From Apus apus (taxonomy: Eukaryota; Chordata; Aves; Apodiformes; Apodidae), in contig NC_067290.1 in assembly GCF_020740795.1 (NCBI RefSeq), positions 20,221,001-20,285,000 on the forward strand: 64,000 bases of DNA, read 5' to 3'. The notes beneath the pieces are model-generated. The model was given only the letters and a program-made list of their open reading frames with translations. It did not search any database and had not been told where the DNA came from. Every line of letters begins with the position of its first letter. The first letter of the stretch is position 1. Shown piece by piece: positions 10,463-20,600 of the stretch. Made by a program: the position numbers and the translations under genes.

Positions 10463-10470
10463 TATATAAG
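10463..10470 (+). promoter_or_regulatory. ITPR1: ITPR1 TATA box
   Basis: TATATAAG sits in an otherwise very GC-rich promoter. A start site about 28-34 bases downstream would fall near 10491-10497, where a C/G pyrimidine-purine step occurs at 10490/10491. A TATA box inside a CpG island fits a gene with strong tissue-specific expression (ITPR1 is very high in Purkinje cells) on top of a broad basal level. The start site itself is inferred. Confidence 0.8.
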
Positions 10471-10536
10471 GCGCGGCGGGCGCAGTGGCCGTGCGGAGGT
10501 GCCGCTGAGGCGGCGGCGGGCAGAGCTGGGCGCAGC

Positions 10537-10564
10537 CTCCCTCCCTCCCTCCCTCCCTCCCTCC
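10537..10564. repeat. (CTCC)n tract in the ITPR1 leader
   Basis: About seven CTCC units. On the minus strand they read as repeated GGAG, with GGG tracts separated by single A residues, a classical parallel G-quadruplex pattern on the template strand. Length variation between individuals is likely. Confidence 0.85.
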
Positions 10565-10608
10565 TCCCCGCTAACGGGACCCGGGCAGCGCCGCGCCGAG
10601 CCGCCAGC

Positions 10609-10632
10609 ATGGGGCTGCCCGCCCGCCGCTAG
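10609..10632 (+). promoter_or_regulatory. Upstream ORF in the ITPR1 leader (MGLPARR)
   Basis: ATG at 10609-10611 in strong context (GCCAGC before, G after; A at -3) opens a seven-codon frame closed by TAG at 10630-10632, still inside exon 1. Assuming exon 1 joins the exon at 24902, only about 35 nt separate its stop from the receptor ATG, and no other ATG lies between. Such a uORF would be expected to reduce ITPR1 translation. This is inferred, and depends on the start site being upstream of 10609. Confidence 0.55.
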
Positions 10633-12010
10633 CCCGCCCCGCCGCAGACAGGTAGGGACGGCTGAGGGGCTGGGAAGGGAGGCGGGGAGCCCTGCCCCGC
10701 TCCGGCCCCGGGCAGCCCCTTCCCCGGGCTGCGGGCGCGGGGCCGGCTGCCCGGTTTGTGCCCGGCGGGGATGCCCGGCTGCGGGTGCCCTTGCAGCACA
10801 GGGCAGAGCCCTCTCCGCCCTGCCGCCCGGTTCCGCAGCGCCTGCGGGCGCTGCCCCGGGCCGGGGTCGCCCCTTGGGACCCTCCCTGCGCTCCGCGGGG
10901 CGAGCGGGGCCTCGGCGGCCGGGCTGTGTGTCCGCTCCAACTTTCGCTGTGTTTTTCCTCCCGTAGCCGGGGCTGGGTTGCGAGGGATGTTTGGCGTTAT
11001 GTAAACACTTGCGAGCGCTGATGGGGACTTGGCTATGGGCGATCTTATTCTTAAATGGTCAAAAGCTGGGCAACTGCGGGTGGATGCTTCGGAGGGTCTT
11101 GGTAACTGGGCCGGCAGGCCAAATATTTAGCTGTTTCCCGGACTACAATAACTGGACTTAAGCAAGGGGGAGGGGGCACGTGTGCGTTCCCCGTATACGT
11201 GGGATGTGCCATAATTCTGAGCTGCTTTATGTCTTCGTGCTTAAAGCTGAGTTATTGCTAATTCTGGTTGTGTTGAGGGCCGCCCTGTGGCTCCTCTGGC
11301 CGTGCCGAGGGGCTGCGGGTGCCTGTTGCTCCACAGACCCGCGCTGCGTTGCTCCGGCTGCCGGGAGGCTCTGCTGGGCAGCTGCTTGCAGCGGTGGCCG
11401 TGGCTTGGGGCTGGCCAGGCTGTCCCCTCGTTGCCCCGAGAGGGATCAGTCTGGCTCACAGTAATTCGCGTGGAAAAACCTCCAACAGGTGAAGAAGGCT
11501 TGAATCACTGCATCAAACACGGTGCAGCGGTGCAGCTGCAGATGGATTGGGTTGTGGTGCTGCTAATCGCGAGTCAGGAGGGGGAAATGTGGCTAATGCA
11601 ATCCAGATTCTTGCCTTAGGAAGATATAGTGACTCAAAGTTGTGTGTGGAGTAGCATGCACGTGTGGTAGCTGTTTTATTTATTAGTGAGGGCTAGTACC
11701 TGCACATGTGTTTTATTTTTTAAATGTTAAGTGCACTTCGTTACTTGCCTTCGAGTTTCTTTTCCTGTGCTTGGAAATTTGCCTGATATCCCAGGGCTTC
11801 CAAACCTGTGGAGCCTAAAGACTCGCTGACTCAGAGCCCAGTCCAAAGGCCCACAGCTGACTTGCTTTCCTCTCGGGGTTCAGCTGTGTGAGTGTGGGAG
11901 GTGATGTGAAGCCAGTATCCATTTCTTTCCCTCAGTGGTTTCACTGTGGCTAAGTTAACGGGCTACCAGGCACTGGGTTTTTTGTTTGTTTACTTTCACA
12001 ATGTCTACTT

Positions 12011-12084
12011 TAAGTCAATTTCCTTGCACAGCAAATATTCCAGTTTCTAAGTCAATTTCCTTGCACAGCAAATACTCTGGTTTC
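12011..12084. repeat. 37-bp tandem duplication
   Basis: Two adjacent copies of a 37-base unit (12011-12047 and 12048-12084) differ at only three positions, near their 3' ends. The unit begins TAAGTCAATTTCCTTGCACA. The high identity suggests a fairly recent local duplication. Confidence 0.92.
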
Positions 12085-13277
12085 TAAATGCTCAGTGTTT
12101 TGCTTGTGTAAGGTCAGTGCCTGAAACAGTAACAGTATTGCATGGTGTTGTGGCCAGCGAAGTTGGTGTTGTTATGTGAGTGGAGAAAACCGATGGCATC
12201 AATCAGGCCAAAACTTCTGCTGTGACAGGACACTTGATGAAACAAATGTGAAAGTTGGCTGCTACAGAAACCAGTGACTTGAGAAGGTGCAACTGTGTAG
12301 TGGGCAGTGTGTGTAAACCAAAAAAGGGAGTAATTGTGGTAATGAAAAACACAGTTCTAGTGTTTTTCAAAACAAGCTGTTGCAGGAGTGCTGTCAAGTA
12401 AGCTATTTGAGTTGATTATTTCCAGTGTGTTCTTTAAAGCCATATTTTGTTTGTCAATAACTTTTTTGTTGTTGTTAAAATACCTTATTCCACCCCGAGT
12501 TTAAGGTGTTCCCTTAGGTGAGGTTTTTTTTTTCCATCTGCTTGTTTTGCAGGGTTGATTAAGCCTTGAAATAGGGAGTGATCTGGTTTCCTCTTACAGG
12601 GGTTCATAAATTAGGAAGTAAACAAACAGCAAGAGTAACTTCAGTTTGCCTTTGCAATCGTGGGGTGGAGCTTAGCTGTGGGAAATAGTATATTTTTCTA
12701 AGGTTTGCTAGTCCTGAATGCCACCATTGGGAGGGTGGGAGAGGCCCTAGTGAAGAACACTGAAGGTGTATTTCTTTGACCCTTGTTGGAGCTGCAGGTT
12801 TGATTAAGAACAGCTGGATGGAGGAGGTGCACCGGGGCTGATGAACAGGTGGAGGGTGGTTAAAGTGACTGCTGTGGTCCCTGGTTATAAACGAGGGGTG
12901 TAATGTCATCTTATTTATGGCACATCACTTCAACAAATCTGTGCTGGTGTGGGGTGGGCTAGAAAGTGGAAAAAACAAGTTCTAGTGAAGAAGTAATCTC
13001 AGGTCCTTGCAGCTCAGACGTGCCATCACATCTTAGAGCAAGACTTGCAAGCCATGATGTCCTGCTGTTGAGTGAGGTCTTGGTCTAGTTTTACAGTAAC
13101 TCTTCTTGTAAAGGCGGTGCTGAATGTGGCAGTGTGAGAGGATGGCCAGTGACCTGTAAGGGGGACAGATTTTGGATGCAATGTGCAAGCAAGGTTCCAG
13201 CTCCTCCAGTACCACATGTCTGTGCTGGGGAAAGGTATGGTGTGCCTGTTCTGGAAGCAGGAGCTCCTTTCTGTAAG

Positions 13278-13595
13278 ATCACAGAACCATAGAATTGCTT
13301 TGGTTGGAAAAAACCTTTCAAATCATCAAGTCTAGCCCTTAACCCAGTGCTGCCAAGTCTACTACAAAACCATGTCCCCAAGCACCACATCTACATGCCT
13401 TTTAAATCCCTCCAGGAATGGTGACTCAACTGCTTTTCTGGGCAGCCTGTTCCAGTGCCTGACAACCCTTTCAGTGAAGAAATTTCTCCTAATATCTGAT
13501 CTAAACCTTCCCTGGTGTGACTTGAGCCCATTTCCTCTTGTTCTATCACTTGTTACTTGACAGAAGTGACTGGCCCCCAGCTCACTACAAGTGGT
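13278..13595 (-). mobile_element. CR1 LINE, 5'-truncated 3' end fragment
   Basis: On the minus strand this encodes the degenerate end of the CR1 reverse-transcriptase ORF ([20 protein letters not shown], then [20 protein letters not shown]). It ends at low coordinates in the CR1 tail (CAATTCTATGGTTCTGTG on the minus strand). CR1 elements are the dominant retroposons of birds. It is a dead, 5'-truncated copy lying antisense in ITPR1 intron 1. Confidence 0.92.
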
Positions 13596-16076
13596 GTTTC
13601 CTGATAAATTGCTGAGCTGGACAGTATTGAGGTGAAATATCTTTTTCAGTGCCATAAGGTAGGCTTAAAACAGGAGCCAGGTATTGGGAGCCTTGGTCTT
13701 GTACCTGCCTTTCAATGAAGCAGTCAGAAGAGCAGGTGTAACCCATTCTGGTTGTTTTGTTGACTCTGCTGTTCCCCTGTGGTGCTGTGTGTGATAATTC
13801 TTCAGTGTATAGTGTACTCCTTAGGAGTATCTGATGTGTCAAGATGCAGAGCATGCTGGGAGTCTTTGAGACATTATTACCCCATAAATGTAAGATAGTT
13901 GTAGCATTATTTCTTAAAAGACATGAGGAATCTCAAGATCCTGTGGGAGGTGGGATGAGGGTAGTGGCTCTGTAGTAGCTGGTAGACGAGCTGCTCACTC
14001 GCCTGTGGGTGAGTGTGAGGAAAGGCAGCTTCACCAAAGCAGCTTATGGAGACCAGAGGGATTTAGAGGTAGAAAATGGTGTGCTGCTATAAAGTTATGT
14101 AAATGGAATGTTTCTGTCACAATGTGACTGTGGTATTAATCTGGTTTCATAAAAATCTGCCTTACAGTAGGTTCAAAATTAGTTTCTTCAGCTTCTGTCA
14201 TAGCACCTTCGCTAGTTGCTTCAGTAGCCTGGAGCCTTTGCTTTGCTTTTCTTGTGTGGCAAGTGCAGAATATGAGTTAAAAGCCATGGAGCAGTTTCAT
14301 ACAGGGGCCTGGGCTGGGTTCAGATGGGTGCTGCTTTACTGGCGGCTGTAGAGGAGAAGACTTGACAAGCCAGCAGGCAGTCGCCATGGGCTGCTAAGCT
14401 GGATCCTATCTGTGTCCATAGCTATTCCAAATGATTCCTGTGCTCTTCCACTGTGCATCTCCCAGAGGCTGCTGCAGGCGGCAGGATGCCAAACAGCACG
14501 AGCTTTGATCTGGCTCAATACTTCTTTCCGATTTCTGCTCCCAACAGGCACTACAAAAGCACTAAGGCACCTACTGCCTGGTTCTCCATCCTGGCATGGG
14601 TGGATGGTGGTGGGGAAGGGAGGCTGAACTCCCCTTCCAGGGTGCTGCAACAGCTCAGGAGATTGGCAGAGGCAGCTGCAGGAAGTGTGTGTTATTCTTG
14701 CTTGTTCTGTACCTGTTAAGAAAGTACATTTCCAAGTCTTCAGAGCAATTGTGTTTTATGGAACTAAATTCCTTTGGGGGAGGGGAAAAAAGGTTAAATG
14801 AAGACTACAGGCACATGAGTTCAGATGTAATAAGCTATAAAATTCAGCTGTGAATTCTGAACTTCTTTTGAGTTTCATTTTCATAGTTGTGGTTTTGCTT
14901 AAGCCTATCAAAACTTAGATCAGAACTTATTTTTCCTTCCGAACAGTGTTATATAGAGAATAGAATGTCATTTCAGATCTAGGCAAATTAACCCTCTAGA
15001 GAGAAAAATGTGTTGGAAATGTTCATGGAGTTACGTGTTGCTTTGCTGATGTATGGCTTATGGCAATGGAGCTGCATCCTTGTGTGCCAGGGTGCCAAGG
15101 CCTTGAGGAGTGTTGCAGACAGCTGAGTGTTCATACTTCACCCATGGTTTGGCTGAAGAGGTTATCAAAGGATGGTGAATAGCTCTGGAAAACCGAATGC
15201 TACATGAGGCTGATTTCTGTGTTAGGATGTTGGATAATGTTTTGGCTTTTGGAGCAATTGGATGCTGAACTATAGGGAAACGGGCTTGGATGCTGGATCC
15301 AGATGTAATGGTGTACACAGATAGTTCATTCTTTCCTCAGCCCTGCTGTATGCTAGATGCCTGCAGTCAGAAAACTGTAATCTTTGTGCATGTGCATGTA
15401 AGAAATTTCTGATCCTAGTAGCCAAAAATGGCTACTGCCAAAGGGCTGTACCTTTAAAAGAAGTAAAATCTGGAATTGTTTAGTAGCAGTTTAGTATGAA
15501 ACTTTTGCAAACATTTCTTTTGTGCCCTAGCCCATTCTCTCCACTTAAAAAATTCAGAAATCTGCCAAGAAGTCTGAAATAAAAAGGTTTGGATTGCAGT
15601 CCAGATGTGTCCTGTCTGCATCCCACTGCTTCCCACTGAGAAGAGATGCATGGACACACAGATAACCTGAGTTGGCTGATGATTCTTAATCTAAAGGGTT
15701 AATTGAAAACTTACCCTATCATTCAAATAACTCTGCAATCCTTGGCTGCTACTCTGCCTGCAAGGGTTAAATAGATTCTGTTGCTAATGCTCTTTGAGAT
15801 AAGGTGGTACAGTAGTTTGAACCTTTGCTTCAGAAGAATGACTCACACTTGCATTCTAGAAAATTACTGTTGGGAGGCCAACATGTACAAGTCAGTTTGG
15901 GAACTGGAGCCTTCATCTGTAAAAGAGCCCAGCCCATTGGGTTTTTTTAGATCAGCAGGGCTCAAAGTAGGTCCCTTGGCCACCAGTGGTTCTCCACACG
16001 TGGTGATCATGTGCTGATGGTGGCTCCTCCTCTTCAGCTGCTTGTCACAGGCACTTGGGTTTTAGTCTGCAGACCT

Positions 16077-16124
16077 GGGTGCCTGCTGAGGTGTCTAGGT
16101 GGGTGCCTGCTGAGGTGTCTAGGA
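16077..16124. repeat. 24-bp tandem duplication
   Basis: Two copies of GGGTGCCTGCTGAGGTGTCT plus four bases, at 16077-16100 and 16101-16124, differ only at the last base. The unit is a multiple of three, so it also repeats in translation (GCLLRCLG), but the frame is not a credible gene. Confidence 0.92.
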
Positions 16125-17540
16125 GGGAAGAGCAGTGAGCTTGTAGGGGTTTGCTGCATCTGGAAGACAAGAGAAGACTTACAAGCCTTCAGTAGAGGAG
16201 ACTTTCTAGTGGAAGAAGAGCATTAACTCCATTGCCAGCGTGGACCCAAGGCTACCAGGAGGCATCCAGCAAAGCCCAGTCGTGGAGAACGACAACAGTG
16301 ACACCATGGAGGCCAGAGAACCTCCACCAAGGTGCAGTATTGGCAAAGGGAGAAACAAGAGGTGTAGAGTACGGGGAGGGTGAAGGTGTTGGCTAAGTAG
16401 GGTCAGAGGGAGATGAGCAGATGCATGCAGCTGAAGGCTGATGAGGTTGACAGGCAAGGAGATTATGTTGGTTAACCTGGAGTATTGCATTTGCTCAGGA
16501 ATGTGTATCTTGTGAGGAAGGAAGCATAGAGACTCAGATGTAAGGAATGGGACTGTAGGAGACAGCCTGCTCTGTGGTGAAGCCTCAGCAGATACGTGGC
16601 CGTGCAAAATGAGATTGGGACTGTTCTGTTCCCTCTTCTTCCCTGGCCGTTTTTCTTCATTGGCCAAACTCCAGTTGGTGTTATAAACCAAGCTTGTCCT
16701 CTTTCCTCATGACATTGGTTGTCCTGTTTCTTTTGGCGTGTTCCAACTCTCTCCTAATAGAAATAAGCTGGAAAACACTGTGCTTGTAGGGGCCTCATCC
16801 AGAGGCTGACGTCTAAGCTGCCTTCCTCCATCAGAGTTAGAGCAAGTAAGTATCAACTTCAGTAAGTATCAAAAGTAAGTGCTTCTTACTTTTAATGGAA
16901 TTAAAAAGATGCTGCCAGGTCATACTTGGTTTGAAGCAAAAAAATTATCTTCCCCACCCCACCCCCCCACCCCGACAGGGTATCTCTAATAGAGATTTTC
17001 TTTTTTCAGCTTTCTACAGATGTCTGTCAGTAGGATCCATCAGTTGTGTTTCTTACATCACTCTGATTGCTGCTGTGTAAGATACTGCTGTCATAGTCTG
17101 ACTTCTGCCCAGTGCCTTGATAGGAGCGTGGTGCCTTTCAACCTGAATTTTCTGTAACTAGGTTGTCTGGTTGCACCGGGCAGATAAAAAGAAATGCAAG
17201 CACTCTTTCTGAGGAGAAAAGGACATTGTGCATGGTTGCTTTGCTGTGTGGAGGATTTATTGATGTTTAGGTTAACAAAGTGAGTTACTTTATCAGTTTC
17301 TCTCTTTCTTAAACTGACTTTTCTTGCAGCAATGATGTACCAACTCCTGAATAACTTTGGTTAAAAAAAGGTAAAAAGTTATCTGTCTAGCATCAAATAA
17401 TACGAATAGAACATAATTAACATCACCATCATTTTGCTGTATGAATTTATAGCCTGTTCCAACTCCCTTCAAGAAGAGGGGGAAATGTACTTGATTAGAT
17501 GTGCAAAGAGATTGATTTTCCTCCTGGGAGAAGAGAGGTG

Positions 17541-17625
17541 ATGCGGATGGGGATTCGAGAGACCTGGATTCAAATCTGGGCTCTGAGGCTGACCCACTGT
17601 GTGTCCTTGAGAAAGTCATAGTGCT
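17541..17625 (+). mobile_element. MIR-like (CORE-SINE) relic
   Basis: Contains CCTGGATTCAAATCTGGGCT, close to the MIR/tRNA B-box segment CTGGGTTCAAATCCCAGCTC. It is followed by an ACTGTGTGTCCTTGAGAAAGTCA that parallels the MIR core CTGTGTGACCTTGGGCAAGTCA. This is an ancient amniote SINE and a diverged fragment without a tail. Similarity is judged from memory of the consensus. Confidence 0.68.
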
Positions 17626-20600
17626 GTGCTGCTCCCTCCTTCCCCTCTTCCACACCCTCCATCTTGCCTGTTTAGGCTCAAACTACAGAAAAATCTGCTG
17701 TGTTACAAGTGATAGGAGGAAAAAGATTTTTCTCAAGAGAGAAAGTGCATTTCTCCTCTTTAATCTAACGGTTCATCAAATGACAATTTGTCAGCAGATA
17801 GCAGGCTCCTGGACATGAAAGGTTGCAGTTAAATGTAAAACAAGATCATGTGGGTAGATAAAGGTAGTGTGCTGATATTCTAAAAAATGTGTAATCTCTA
17901 AAATGTAACAACATGTGCATAAAATTAGCAGTGCTGAACCCTCTCAAAACCCAACACAATTCCTGCACTGTCTCCTGCTGGAAGGGCGTGAGGGTGTGGA
18001 TTCTGGCATTGGAGATGGTGTGACTATGGATTCCCTGTCCACATTTTCCATGTGCTGCTGACAGTTGGTGGCTGAGAATCTGCAGGATCTCAGTCTCCTG
18101 CTGACCTGGTGCTCAGAAGGGTGAAGGAGCTTCCCCAGGACAGCCCACTCAGTGCGTGGGACTCGCCCAGCTGCCTGTGCTCTGCTACTCAAACCCCACC
18201 GTGTTTGTCTGTCCCTGGTGTGTGCGAAGAGTTCCCTTTGGATTTGCTAACTCAGAAGCTTTGCAGATGACAGTGTTCTGTCCTGCAGCTCCAGAAGACT
18301 GATTATGCACTAGATGATCTTTTAAATAGAGCACTTCCGCCTTGCTTTGGCTGTTTTAATGGGATTCTTATGAATCTTTCTCACAGGACTCTGGGAAGAA
18401 ACCTTCCTTTTTTTAGTTGAAATAAGAATGGGAAACATCAGGTTTTGATTTCAGTTTTTCGAAACTTAGCTGCACCTGTAAAAATAGACATAGAATGCTG
18501 GGCAAGTGTTACCCAAAAAAACATGGAAACCATTAGAGAACTGTTAGTGAGGAGAAGCATGGCTTCAAGCTTACAGGGCCAAATTTCTGGCCAAGTAATC
18601 TTGTTACAAATTGTTTAAGCACTGGACTTTCATTTAAATCTAGAAAGTCAGTGTTTGGATGCATATTAAAAAAAAGTTAACTTGCTTGCCCTAATTTACA
18701 AATATTAAGGACCCAATTCCCTTTGAATCAAACACACTGATTTACCTTGTCTCATGAGTTCTCAGCTGATCAAGTCTTCATATAATGTTAGTGATATCGG
18801 TTAGTTTAGGGATGATTCTGCAAATACATGGCAATAGCTTATGCCATTAAGCCATCCTTTATGTTTGCTTTATTGTCATCTCTCTACTCTTAAGCTCTGA
18901 TCTTTTTTTTCTGTTAAAAACATAACTAAAATTAAAGCTGCGGTGTGGAGCTTCCTGTCTGCAGGAATGGAGCTGAAGCAGTTCATCATGGTTTGAGATT
19001 CTATTCTTACCTAAACAATCTAAATAGTGGAAAAGACTTTGAGAAACTGCTGCTCTAGTTTCTGTAACAATACAAATAAAATTGCTATTCTCTGTCTAAT
19101 TGAGCACTAAATCGCAGTGGAAATATGATAGTAAAGAACTGAGTACATTATGGGACTGCAAGGCACAGCAAGGAGCTTTTTTTGCTGAAAACAAACATAA
19201 TTAGAACAATCTTAAAAAGATTAAGTAATTTATATCCCAGTTGCTGGGATATACTGTCAGCAATAAGACATATTTGGTCTTGTTTCTTTTGCAAATGGGA
19301 TTTGCAGTCATAGGCTAAAGAATTAAAATCCCCTGTAAAGCAGATACATGAAACATGGTATTGGCAAAATAGCTTCAGATTCTTTGAAAAGCCTTTCAGC
19401 GTTAAATGCCTGGGATGAGGGATAGCATACTGCTGAAATCCTGTTACAAACAGTCCCTGTCAGGAGGGCCTTCAAAAGGGGGCCTTGACTCTGCTGTTCA
19501 AGGAAAGCAAACTTTCAGCATTGCTCTGAAGCTGGTTTTTTTCTAAGATCTAGATGAGTGATGGAAGAAACCAGCATGAACTGTTTACAAAACAGTTGCA
19601 TTTCCTATTCTGAGATCTTCAAAAAGCAGCTGTCTCATTAAGGTATTTGGTATCTAACAGTCAGTTTGATTTCTAAGTGCTTGCTCTGTTAATTTTGCTT
19701 TAACTACCATAATGAAATGTGTTTTCATGAGAAAATGGATTGGAGTGTCTCAGAGTTGAATTTCAGTGGCTTATATCAAACTTACACTGGCTTGCTCAAG
19801 GCTGTCAGGCTAAACATACCATCTGCTTGTGCCCTGGAATAATCTGAGTCCTTTCAATCTTCCTGAAAGTCACTGGAGACAGTTATGAGGGAGGGTCTGC
19901 AGAACTTCACCTTTGGTTTGGAGAGAAACAGTAGTGTTGATGGTAAAGGGCTTTGTGCAGATCCAGTCAAAGTGTTCAGTTTATGTTTCAGGATTGGTTC
20001 TTTTCATTGGCTTTTGCTGTATTAAACACAGCTTGTTTTGAGCATATGCACAAGATAATCTGTAAGTAAGAAAACAATAAAAAAATGACCCCTATAATTA
20101 CGGCACTTTTGGTTCAGTCAGAAGACCAGACTCGCGATCTTGTGATACAGATTTGTGTTCACCAGAGCAGTACGAGTAGTAGGGGAAAGGCAAGGCTTAA
20201 AACTCTTGAGGTGAATAGAAAGTTTTCTTGACTTTAATTTACTGCCTGGATTTAGCTAATGCATTTTTCAGATCCAGTCCCACAGAGCAAAACTGTGGAC
20301 TGGCATAATGACTTGTAAAGCAGTACTTTGCAATTCACATGAAATTCATCAGGTTTCTGTGTTTGTTTTTTTTAACGTCTTAAACAGAGTTATTTCTTTT
20401 TTCCTGTGCACATAAACTGTATATAAAAGATACATGAGGAAGTCATTACCAATGTAATTGAAAGAACACAAGCTGTCAAGGCTTAAAAAAATACTGTAGA
20501 ATGTGTTGATCTTTCAGGTACTTCTTGATGTCTATAGGTAGATACAATCTACTATATCTGTGTGCAATCCACTTTTAGTTCACTTTTCATTTCTTGTCTT

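Larger units (their letters stand above)
10491..10651 (+). other. ITPR1: ITPR1 exon 1 (non-coding 5' leader)
   Basis: Predicted from the TATA box and a splice donor: GCAGACAG is followed by GTAGGG at 10652-10657. The exon has no ATG that could reach the receptor frame. It contains a (CTCC)n tract at about 10537-10564 and a seven-codon uORF. Spliced directly to the exon starting at 24902, the leader would be about 177 nt. Mammalian ITPR1 also has untranslated leading exons, so an additional small exon in the 14-kb intron cannot be excluded. The left end is uncertain by several bases. Confidence 0.7.
9940..10960. promoter_or_regulatory. CpG island covering the ITPR1 promoter and exon 1
   Basis: Strong G+C and CpG enrichment spans the TATA box, non-coding exon 1 and the start of intron 1 of ITPR1. 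Open frames of up to about 300 codons across this island are low-complexity Pro/Arg/Ala/Gly and have no recognisable domain. Confidence 0.88.

Noticed and set aside
10020..11021. Open frames up to 308 codons across the ITPR1 CpG island.
   Set aside because: This is stop-codon depletion in GC-rich DNA. They have no domain and ignore the splice donor at 10652.
15417..15436. 8-bp inverted repeat AGTAGCCA / TGGCTACT with an AAAA loop.
   Set aside because: It is short enough to arise by chance in a window this size, with no supporting context.
16206..16691. A 161-codon minus-strand frame in ITPR1 intron 1.
   Set aside because: It has no recognisable domain or similarity, and the composition looks like intron. 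Chance frames of this length are expected in 64 kb.
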